Shown here in pieces: positions 21,899 to 28,779 of a stretch of 43,730 nt of DNA (its first letter is position 1; every line of letters begins with the position of its first letter). The DNA is taken from the IMG/VR virus record IMGVR_UViG_3300025669_000069, positions 1-43,730 of that record; one strand, 5' to 3'. Source of the stretch: a virus. Below the pieces are notes generated by a model that made no database searches, had not been told where the DNA came from, and saw only the letters and a list, made by a program, of their open reading frames with translations. Both the position numbers and the translations under genes were made by a program.

Positions 21899-21925
21899 TT
21901 GTTACAAGGGTAAATGTACTATAAA
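21899..21925 (+). promoter_or_regulatory. Weak candidate promoter of the rightward late region
   Basis: TTGTTA, 15-base spacer, TATAAA, immediately before the 27-base repeats. Spacing is short, so confidence is low. Confidence 0.3.
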
Positions 21926-21926
21926 T

Positions 21927-22004
21927 GATGATAGTCTTCTACTATGGGGAGGGGATGATAGTCTCCTACTATGGGGAGGGCTGTTAGTCTCCTACTGGAG
22001 GGGG
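21927..22004 (+). repeat. Three 27-bp repeats with hairpins in the late-region leader
   Basis: Units begin at 21927, 21954 and 21981. The first two contain ATAGT/ACTAT around a pyrimidine loop, followed by GGGGAGGG. The loop CTCC is complementary to the GGAG that follows, so loop-tail pairing is possible. The third unit is shorter. A C-run and a CACCTG/CAGGTG inverted repeat follow (22019-22055). No gene is present between 21831 and 22089. Confidence 0.88.
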
Positions 22005-22089
22005 CATACACCCCCCCCACCTGATTCGGTTTCTAATGATGTCTCACACCAGGTGCGTAATATATTTTTTCATAGAGTGAGTAAATAAC

Positions 22090-22410
22090 TTGAACAAGTA
22101 TAGATTTAGGGACAATGTATTTAGGGCTGATGTATTATTAGAGATAGTAGATACGGAGAGTTATTTAGACATGGATGTGAGTGATTTAGACGGTGCGCAT
22201 TTTAAGTTAGTAAACGGGGATCATGTAATTTGGTTACGTAGATTTGATTGGGGGATACGTAGGTGGAGTTCGTTAGTACACGAGATAGTTCATTTGGCAG
22301 ATGGTATAATGAGGAGTCGGGGTATAGGGAATGATACAGAGGTGAGGGCATATTACGTAGAGTATTGGACGGAGAGGATGTTTAAGAGATTACAGAAGGA
22401 TTACGGTTGA
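22090..22410 (+). CDS. Small HExxH putative zinc metallopeptidase
   Basis: Residues 64-68 are HEIVH, preceded by WSSLV and followed by a helix with DTEVRAYYVEYWTERMF, whose Glu may be the third zinc ligand. The arrangement matches small phage proteins with a minimal metallopeptidase-like core. It starts with TTG. No signal peptide is visible, so action would be in the cytoplasm or virion. The substrate is unknown, and catalytic activity is predicted only from the motif. Confidence 0.65.
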   Translation: MNKYRFRDNVFRADVLLEIVDTESYLDMDVSDLDGAHFKLVNGDHVIWLRRFDWGIRRWSSLVHEIVHLADGIMRSRGIGNDTEVRAYYVEYWTERMFKRLQKDYG

Positions 22411-22460
22411 CAAGAGGGATAGGATATGTTAGGATTGGTTATATTTAAGAAGAAATTGTT

Positions 22461-22757
22461 ATGTTGAATTACAGTAATGTAGAGGAGGGGGATATAATAG
22501 TATCAGATGGATATTACAGAAAGGTAGTACAAGAACACAGGGGATATGTTGTAGTAAGTGAGGGTGTGTCTATGGGGGAATTAGACGCGAATTTAAAAGG
22601 TCATTATTTACATATTGTGACTTGGGATTATTTAAACAATTATGGTTACAAGATATTAGAGAAAATTAAAGTCGAGGAAGTTAAGGAGTACAGCATGGAT
22701 GAGATAGCAGAGGCATTAGAGATAGAGGTAGGGGATTTAAAGATAAAGAAAGATTAA
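22461..22757 (+). CDS. Small hypothetical protein (98 aa)
   Basis: Begins with a beta-rich part (EEGDIIVSDGYYRKVVQEHRGYVVVSE), then a short helix region ending MDEIAEALEIEVGDLKI. No family recognised. It lies in a close-packed rightward group, two bases before the next gene. Confidence 0.6.
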   Translation: MLNYSNVEEGDIIVSDGYYRKVVQEHRGYVVVSEGVSMGELDANLKGHYLHIVTWDYLNNYGYKILEKIKVEEVKEYSMDEIAEALEIEVGDLKIKKD

Positions 22758-22758
22758 T

Positions 22759-23036
22759 ATGTTCAAACTAAAGAAGGATCTAAAAGCAGGAGAGTTGATG
22801 GAGGTAGACTTGGGTAACGATCTGTGTGAAGAGGTAAAGGGGAGGAATTCTGGGAGGAGAGGAAATACAAAGAGGGTTATGCGCCTAAGTACTATATTGC
22901 TACGAGACTTTCGGGATTTAGTACTGTTGAAACAATTGGTTCGCCACAAATAAATTGTTATTATTTCGGTTCAAGAGACACCGCCCAAGAAGCGATAGAC
23001 AAATTCGGAGATAAGTTGAAGATGTTGATAAGATGA
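22759..23036 (+). CDS. Small phage protein expressed through a -1 frameshift (or broken by an indel)
   Basis: The first 28 codons (MFKLKKDLKAGEL ...) lead to A AAG GGG at 22836-22842, a canonical -1 slippery heptamer. The -1 frame then continues for 64 codons (EEFWEERKYKEGYAP, CYYFGSRDTAQEAIDKFG) to a TGA that overlaps the next ATG by four bases. The downstream frame looks coding and has no start codon of its own. Without the shift, a 64-aa product with an atypical Arg/Leu-rich end results. A one-base assembly error in the G4 run is the alternative. Confidence 0.65.
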
Positions 23037-23164
23037 CACTAAGTATTGTATTGAAGTTGCCAAATGTTAATTTATATAATGAGATGTATCAATTGACTAG
23101 TTTCATTGAGGCTTTGGCGATTAAGTACGACGGATATTTTAAGATAAATCTAAACGATGATTAA
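23033..23164 (+). CDS. Small protein (43 aa)
   Basis: Starts MTLSIVLKLPNVNLYNEMY and ends FKINLNDD. It overlaps the frameshifted upstream stop (ATGA) and the start of the sugar dehydrogenase gene (8 bases). Tight packing supports it. No family recognised. Confidence 0.5.
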   Translation: MTLSIVLKLPNVNLYNEMYQLTSFIEALAIKYDGYFKINLNDD

Positions 23165-23927
23165 GGTATTAGGAGGGGGAGAGGTAGGTAGTAGTATTTA
23201 CGATCTTATACTAGAGGCCGGGAAAGATGTATTCCTAGAGGACTTGGAGTACGTGATGTACAAGGGCAAGAAGTACGGGGAACATAGTGTAATGACGGGG
23301 GATATTACAGGATTTGGACGCACAGACATCCTGCATGTTTGTATACCTTATAGTGATAAGTTTGTAGAGATCGTTCTTGACAGTATAAAAGAAGAAACGG
23401 AATTAGTAATAATTCATAGTACAGTTAAGTCTGGAACTACAGAGGAGATAAACAGGAGAAAGTGTAGAAGCGTTTGTGTACACAGTCCTGTAAGAGGAAT
23501 ACATCCTAATTTGGTAGAGAGTTTAAAGACTTTTGATAAGTTTGTTGGGACAGATGACGTGGAGTTATTTGTAAAGGCAAAGAAACACTTAAACGAAATC
23601 GGTATTCCTGTTGCAAACGGGGGGGGAAGTAGAAATACAGAATTAGCAAAGATAATGAGTACGACCTATTATGGTTGGAATATTATTTTTGAGAAAGAGA
23701 TGAAGAAGTTGTGTGATAAAGAGGGGGTAGATTTTGATATGGCTTATACAGACTGGAATAACTCTTACAATAGTGGCTACATAAGACTAGGGGGAATGGA
23801 TCACGTAGTTAGACCTGTGTTAAGGGACACGGAGGGTAAAATAGGCGGCCATTGCATAACGCCAAATTGTAAATTAATAGATACGTTTCTAACAAGAACT
23901 ATATTAGCGAGAGATGAAACATTTTAA
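23157..23927 (+). CDS. UDP-sugar dehydrogenase-like protein
   Basis: An N-terminal Rossmann motif (VLGGGEVGSSI), then HSTVKSGTTE, HSPVRGIHP, NTELAKIMSTTYY and GGHCITPN with candidate catalytic Cys233 follow the order of UDP-glucose/UDP-ManNAc 6-dehydrogenases. At 256 residues it is much shorter than typical family members (~400), lacking most of the C-terminal nucleotide-sugar domain. It might be a reduced dehydrogenase that supplies an acidic or modified sugar to the adjacent glycosyltransferases. Activity is not certain. Confidence 0.7.
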   Translation: MIKVLGGGEVGSSIYDLILEAGKDVFLEDLEYVMYKGKKYGEHSVMTGDITGFGRTDILHVCIPYSDKFVEIVLDSIKEETELVIIHSTVKSGTTEEINRRKCRSVCVHSPVRGIHPNLVESLKTFDKFVGTDDVELFVKAKKHLNEIGIPVANGGGSRNTELAKIMSTTYYGWNIIFEKEMKKLCDKEGVDFDMAYTDWNNSYNSGYIRLGGMDHVVRPVLRDTEGKIGGHCITPNCKLIDTFLTRTILARDETF

Positions 23928-23983
23928 TGGCTGGAATATTTGGACGGCAAGCCTTATGGAACCGTTTATGTAGGAGAAAGAAT

Positions 23984-24820
23984 ATGAGAACAGTAGCAGC
24001 ATTACAAGCATGGAACAATTTCAGTGCATATTATGCAGAACAACTAGGGAACTATTTAGAAGATTATGATTTTACAATCACATATAATCAAAAGAGAGAC
24101 TATTTAGATCAGTTTGATATCATCTGGTCATTCTTTCCTACTCGACATCCTAATGGTCTGGAACATAAACTAGTAAAGACTTTCTGGGAACCCCATGAGA
24201 TGGGGTATAAACTAGGTAAGGTCAACGTTGCATGTTCTAAGTATTCGCATAACATGTTAATAAATAAGGATGAGAATGCAATTCTAGCTCCCCTAGGTTT
24301 TAATCCCGAACACTTTTACCCGTCCCGTATTACGGAAGGGAAACTAAAGGTTGGATGGTGTGGTTCTTACAAGAATCCTAGGAAGCAATTTGAAAAATTG
24401 AAGGAAGTGGTAGATGACATAGAGGGAGTGGAATTTGTCCCTAACTGTGTAACCATGGACAAAGGCACAATACAGGGCAACTTCGAAATGAATGAGATGG
24501 TGGATTACTATAAGACTATAGAAGTTTATGTGTGTGCGTCAGCCTCTGAGGGATTTGGACTTCCTATTATGGAATCGATGGCTTGTGGTAAGCCCGTAGT
24601 ATCATTTCCTGTAGGCATAGTACCAGATATACATGAGAGAAATCCAAAGGCTATCAGGATGGTAAGTATGAATGATTGGGATGGACTAGTAAAACAGATA
24701 GAACTTATCAGAGACGCAGATGTAGACTATGAAGAAACCTGTAAAATTGCCGAGGCTTCGGATTATTATAACCTTAAAAATATCGCCCCAATATGGAAGA
24801 AAGTATTTGACAGAATATGA
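23984..24820 (+). CDS. Glycosyltransferase, GT-B fold (GT4-like)
   Basis: The C-terminal half has GWCGSYKNPRK and ASASEGFGLPIMESMACGKPVVS, the latter being the EX7E donor-binding motif of GT4-type retaining enzymes. I choose the start at MRTVAALQAW because AGGAG lies 9 bases upstream. A longer frame (from 23927) adds 19 residues. It transfers a sugar from a nucleotide donor to an unknown acceptor and is coupled to the acetyltransferase by an ATGA overlap. Part of a sugar-modification cassette. Confidence 0.85.
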   Translation: MRTVAALQAWNNFSAYYAEQLGNYLEDYDFTITYNQKRDYLDQFDIIWSFFPTRHPNGLEHKLVKTFWEPHEMGYKLGKVNVACSKYSHNMLINKDENAILAPLGFNPEHFYPSRITEGKLKVGWCGSYKNPRKQFEKLKEVVDDIEGVEFVPNCVTMDKGTIQGNFEMNEMVDYYKTIEVYVCASASEGFGLPIMESMACGKPVVSFPVGIVPDIHERNPKAIRMVSMNDWDGLVKQIELIRDADVDYEETCKIAEASDYYNLKNIAPIWKKVFDRI

Positions 24821-25206
24821 GACTATTTGAAGAGAGAAAAGGAAGTGCACCAATAGTAGGAGAGGTTTTTTGTGAGTCTCATGTAGACCCCACATTCGCA
24901 GATTGTCAAGGACAAATAACCATAGGTGACTATGTATTCTGTGGACACGGAGTAAAGATTCTTACAGGTTATCACGATTACACGGAGACAGGATACCTTA
25001 GACAAAGGACTGTACGTAGCAAGCCAGTTACGCTAGAAGACGGTGTATGGGTAGCCAGTTACGCCATTATCCTTCCCGGAGTTACAATTGGGAAGAATGC
25101 AGTGATTGGAGCAGGAAGTGTAGTAACGAAGAATGTACCGGCAGGAGAGTTGTGGGCAGGCAACCCCGCAAAGTTTATTAAAAAGATAGAAAATGAAGAA
25201 CTATAG
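24817..25206 (+). CDS. Hexapeptide O-acetyltransferase (WbbJ/maltose acetyltransferase-like)
   Basis: Left-handed beta-helix repeats are clear (ITIGDYVFCG, VTLEDGVWVASYAIILPGVTIGKNAVIGAGSVVTKNVPAGE), followed by WAGNPAKFIKKI, the standard end of this family. The His in TGYHDYTE is a candidate catalytic residue. It would move an acetyl group from acetyl-CoA to a sugar. At 129 residues it is a compact member. It overlaps both neighbours, consistent with one sugar-modifying operon. Confidence 0.88.
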   Translation: MRLFEERKGSAPIVGEVFCESHVDPTFADCQGQITIGDYVFCGHGVKILTGYHDYTETGYLRQRTVRSKPVTLEDGVWVASYAIILPGVTIGKNAVIGAGSVVTKNVPAGELWAGNPAKFIKKIENEEL

Positions 25207-26236
25207 AACAATAGATATTGATAAATGGCAGTTTGAGACCACAGGGGTTCATACAGGCATAATGAGGATCGATCTCTCTAAATGGGGATATGAGCCTAGG
25301 GGAGACTACGAACTATGCTTAAAGGTCTTTAGAGACGATTACAAGCCCTTAGAAGAGTTTATGTGGAAGCACACGAACCTAATGGATGCAACCATAATCC
25401 AGAACATCCTTCACGAAGAGGGATTTGCCCCTAGGGTTTATGACCTAGTAAAGGTGATGACACCTGTTGGGATTCATTGGGGACAGATAGTAGAGTATCT
25501 ACCAGATTCCGAGAGAGGAGCCTTCTCGTCCAAGGAAAAGGGGGAAGAGATTAAAAGGGTAATGAAGAAGAATGGGATAGGAATTGTTTCCATAGACCCT
25601 AATCCGAAACACAAGTACGTAGATAAAATGGTGGATATGTCTCAACTTTATTTGGTTGACGACATTTATAAGAACGATTTGATAGAACGTTTTACAAAAG
25701 ATGCTATTTGGGGTTCTAACCCAAAGCCCTATCAGGGGATTAAAGAGTTGGGTATCGAGGGGCAAAGGACTCTAGGACAGAGACTAATTGCTTACGATTT
25801 TGATTCGGTAGACTTTAGGGGTAAAACCGTAATAGACTTTGGTTGTTCAGGGGGGGAGTTAAGCAGAGAGGCTGTGGACAGGGGAGCCAAATATTGCGTT
25901 GGGATAGATCTTCCAAGGGTGGCTAATGTAACAAGAGAGATGAACAGACTCTTGGGTTATTTTAACATAGACGTAATAGGGGGAGACTTTAGTTGTAAGA
26001 AAGAAATTCCGGACGTAGGTCACTACGACATAGCGTTTTACATGAGTACTCAACAGTTAGGTTTTCCAGAGTACTTAAAGGATAGGGTAGACATATTATA
26101 TTTAGAAGGACATAGCGGAGACCACAGAGAGACCTATGAAGACAGACTTAAAAAGATGTTTAATAAAGTCGAGTTTCTAGGAGGGTCGAATGACCACTCG
26201 GTACGTCCAGTTTTTAGGGCAAGCAATGGGACGTAG
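25193..26236 (+). CDS. Kinase-like / SAM methyltransferase fusion
   Basis: The first ~150 residues contain LCLKVFRDDYK, a helix with HTNLMDATIIQNIL, APRVYDLVKV and QIVEYLPD, resembling the small lobe and hinge of a kinase-like fold. No complete catalytic loop was found. Residues ~215-340 are a class I methyltransferase: VIDFGCSGGELSREAVDRGA (motif I) and YCVGIDL. It probably modifies a sugar or protein in the neighbouring pathway. The fusion has no counterpart I can name. Its 3' end overlaps the next gene by 47 bases. Confidence 0.65.
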   Translation: MKNYRTIDIDKWQFETTGVHTGIMRIDLSKWGYEPRGDYELCLKVFRDDYKPLEEFMWKHTNLMDATIIQNILHEEGFAPRVYDLVKVMTPVGIHWGQIVEYLPDSERGAFSSKEKGEEIKRVMKKNGIGIVSIDPNPKHKYVDKMVDMSQLYLVDDIYKNDLIERFTKDAIWGSNPKPYQGIKELGIEGQRTLGQRLIAYDFDSVDFRGKTVIDFGCSGGELSREAVDRGAKYCVGIDLPRVANVTREMNRLLGYFNIDVIGGDFSCKKEIPDVGHYDIAFYMSTQQLGFPEYLKDRVDILYLEGHSGDHRETYEDRLKKMFNKVEFLGGSNDHSVRPVFRASNGT

Positions 26237-26597
26237 AATAGCGGCATATTATTTAGCAAGGGGTTTTATTGACGCTGGGGACAGGGTACTAGACATAGAT
26301 TGTGGTTCCGGAGAAGGAGCGGTTATTATTGCCGACAGGGCTTTTCAGGTTCTAGGGGTTAGTAAAGACATAACGGATGCCATCAGATTTGAGATTAAGG
26401 GTTTTATAGAATTTGTAATGTCCGTCCCTAAAAAACAGATGGATGTTGCCATTGCCTTTGGTGAATGGGAACCCGAAGACATTTTAAATATAACTAAACG
26501 TTTGATTACAAACAGAGAAATTAATTTTGATGGATGGGTAGAAGTCTGTAGATTTAATCAAGAGACACCCATAATAATTTACGATAAAGAACAATGA
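26190..26597 (+). CDS. Small methyltransferase-like protein
   Basis: Contains RVLDIDCGSGEGAVIIAD, a SAM-binding motif I, followed by a shortened Rossmann-like core. At 135 residues it is below the usual size of a complete methyltransferase, so it may be reduced, a partner of the preceding methyltransferase, or inactive. It overlaps that gene by 47 bases and the next by four. Confidence 0.6.
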   Translation: MTTRYVQFLGQAMGRRIAAYYLARGFIDAGDRVLDIDCGSGEGAVIIADRAFQVLGVSKDITDAIRFEIKGFIEFVMSVPKKQMDVAIAFGEWEPEDILNITKRLITNREINFDGWVEVCRFNQETPIIIYDKEQ

Positions 26598-26878
26598 AAA
26601 CAATTACTTCCTCTCAGATACAGAGGAAATTCTCTCAACTCTTCCCAATTCCAAACGAAGGTTACAAGATTACAAGAGATCATATTGTCGTGGCATATCT
26701 ATTCCCGGCAGACCTTGCAATTAACGTATCTAGGGGCATTGAGATAGATGTAGACACAACGGAACGTGCTAGGGGACGATGTCAAGAATGTGGTGTCCAG
26801 AATGTACTGTTTCAAATAAGTAAAACAGATACTCCAAAATATTTATGTGAACGATGTATTGATGCTAGAGAAACTTAA
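26594..26878 (+). CDS. Small zinc-ribbon protein (94 aa)
   Basis: The C-terminal third has CQECG and CERC separated by 20 residues, a four-cysteine zinc ribbon. The N-terminal part (SSQIQRKFSQLFPIP) is helical, then beta. No family recognised. Possible nucleic-acid or protein binding. It overlaps the preceding stop by four bases. Confidence 0.65.
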   Translation: MKTITSSQIQRKFSQLFPIPNEGYKITRDHIVVAYLFPADLAINVSRGIEIDVDTTERARGRCQECGVQNVLFQISKTDTPKYLCERCIDARET

Positions 26879-27392
26879 AAAGAACCTTGAACAGATTGAC
26901 ACTAAAGACCTAAAGGAGTCTGAGGAGGCAATGTATGCAGAGGATGAGAAAGAAGGGATACGTGCTACCAAAGAACATCATGAGGAGAAGGAACGTGTTG
27001 ATGGTATAGGAAAGAACATGATAGAAGAGTCCCTTGGAAAGAAACGGAAATATACAAAATTAGAATACAAGAAGTACTTAGCACAGATTTTTATGTGCTG
27101 CTTACGAGATCTTGAATGGCCGTTGGGTTATCAGTGGAGGGTTCTGGTTACACGAAAAGGGATAGCAGTGGCCTTTACGGATAACCACAAACTACTGTAT
27201 TCCAAGGGTATAGCCGAAACAGGAGAGATAAAGATGGATGTAAATGCAATTAATATGCTTGTTATGAAGACAGAGAATACAATAGAAAGAATAATCAAGG
27301 ATGAACAGAGAACAACTAGAGGAAGCAATAATTCAGGAGGAGCTAACTTCAAAGGAGTTGGAGGCCAAGAAATACCTCAAAAGCCTATATGA
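26862..27392 (+). CDS. Hypothetical protein upstream of terminase (176 aa)
   Basis: The N-terminal ~70 residues are highly charged (Glu/Lys) and helical. The middle has a compact region YLAQIFMCCLRDLEWPLGYQWRVLVTRKGIAVAF. I use the ATG giving MLEKLKKN rather than the upstream GTG. Its last 92 bases overlap the large terminase start, close packing common in packaging operons. Function unknown. Confidence 0.6.
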   Translation: MLEKLKKNLEQIDTKDLKESEEAMYAEDEKEGIRATKEHHEEKERVDGIGKNMIEESLGKKRKYTKLEYKKYLAQIFMCCLRDLEWPLGYQWRVLVTRKGIAVAFTDNHKLLYSKGIAETGEIKMDVNAINMLVMKTENTIERIIKDEQRTTRGSNNSGGANFKGVGGQEIPQKPI

Positions 27393-28779
27393 TTTTAACT
27401 TTGAAGTTCTTGGATTAGAACCTGTTGGAAATTATAGTAAGACACTTAAAGAATTAGCGAATTTTATAGAAAGAAGGAAGAATAAGTTTAAGCTTATCTT
27501 ATTACCCCGTGGACACCTAAAGAGTACAATCGTAACTGTTGGGAGTACGGTACAGGCTATTGCGGAAGACAAGAGTAGTCGAACCCTAATCTGTTCCGCC
27601 ACCTATTCAATGGCCGTTTCATTTCTCAACCAGATCAAGAAGACCCTAGCCTATAACGAAGATTTCAAGAAGTATTATGGGCATCTGTCAAGAGACGCTT
27701 CTAGGTGGAGCGAGAATCAGATTGATGTAAAAGATCCAGAGGATTCTTATACCACCAAAGAACCAACAGTGACAGTTATGGGTATTGATGGCAACCTTGT
27801 TTCTCAGCATTATGATAGAATAATACTGGACGATGTTGTCAGTCGCTCGAATACAGGGACAAAGGATCAGATTGATAAGGTAAAACTAGCATACAAGGAT
27901 ATGCTTGATCTTTTAGAGCCAGGAGGAGAGCTTATAGTAATTGGGACAAGATGGCATTATGATGATTTGTATGGTGCGATCCTTGGAGACAATGATAATC
28001 CAGATGAACATTTGGGGAACAATTTCTTAACCTTTACAAGACAGGCCGTAACGAACGGTGACTTAGAGAAGGGTAAGATTTTATGGCCGGCAAAGTTTAC
28101 GAGAGAGAAGTTGAACGATCTCTATATTGCAAAAGGCCCATATGAATTTTCTTGTCAATACCAGAATGAGCCGGTGGATGATGAGAACGCAACTTTCAAA
28201 AAGAGCTGGTTCAAATACTATGATACCGACATGCTTCGGGGCAGAAACCTAAGAACAGTTCTAGCAGTTGACCCCGCCATTTCACTAAAGAAAGAAGCCG
28301 ACTATACAGCAATGGTGGTTCTTTCAAAGGACCAATTTGGATATGAATATATAAGAGATATTGTGAGGGCAAAGTTCACACCAAAACAAATGATTGACAA
28401 TATTTTTAAGCTCTATGAGAAGTGGCATCCCACTTCTATAGGGATTGAGATGGTTGCATTTCAGAAAGCTCTGCAATACTTTATACATGATGAGATGCAG
28501 AAAAGGCGGCTTAGGCTACCAATAGAAGAACTGCGTCCAGACAGGGGAGATTCAAAGGAAATAAGGATTAGAAGGCTACAACCAAAGTATGCTTCTGGTT
28601 CAATTTGGCATGATAGACTATTGCCGCACACGGCTCATTTAGAGGACGAGTTGGTAAGGTTTCCAAAGGCCCCACATGATGACATCATTGATGCTCTTGC
28701 ATATGCAGACGGAATGTCCATAAGACCTTCTAAGAGAAAAAAAGACGAAGATAATAAAAAATCCACATACCTATACTAA
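27301..28779 (+). CDS. terL: Large terminase subunit
   Basis: DNA-packaging motor ATPase and nuclease. The N-terminal ATPase has Walker A-like LLPRGHLKST (residues ~67-76), Walker B RIILDDVV (~173-180) and a GTRWHYDDLY coupling motif (~215-224). The nuclease domain has AVDPAIS (Asp324) and HDDIIDALAYA near the end, acidic residues of the RNase H-like fold. The LPRGHLKST form is typical of terminases of short-tailed and related phages. At 492 residues it is of normal length. It docks on the portal encoded by the next gene. Confidence 0.95.
   Translation: MNREQLEEAIIQEELTSKELEAKKYLKSLYDFNFEVLGLEPVGNYSKTLKELANFIERRKNKFKLILLPRGHLKSTIVTVGSTVQAIAEDKSSRTLICSATYSMAVSFLNQIKKTLAYNEDFKKYYGHLSRDASRWSENQIDVKDPEDSYTTKEPTVTVMGIDGNLVSQHYDRIILDDVVSRSNTGTKDQIDKVKLAYKDMLDLLEPGGELIVIGTRWHYDDLYGAILGDNDNPDEHLGNNFLTFTRQAVTNGDLEKGKILWPAKFTREKLNDLYIAKGPYEFSCQYQNEPVDDENATFKKSWFKYYDTDMLRGRNLRTVLAVDPAISLKKEADYTAMVVLSKDQFGYEYIRDIVRAKFTPKQMIDNIFKLYEKWHPTSIGIEMVAFQKALQYFIHDEMQKRRLRLPIEELRPDRGDSKEIRIRRLQPKYASGSIWHDRLLPHTAHLEDELVRFPKAPHDDIIDALAYADGMSIRPSKRKKDEDNKKSTYLY

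Noticed and set aside
23904-23966. 19-codon frame MKHFNGWNIW... just before the glycosyltransferase.
   Set aside because: Contained mostly in the end of the dehydrogenase gene and in another frame of the glycosyltransferase leader; too short without other support.
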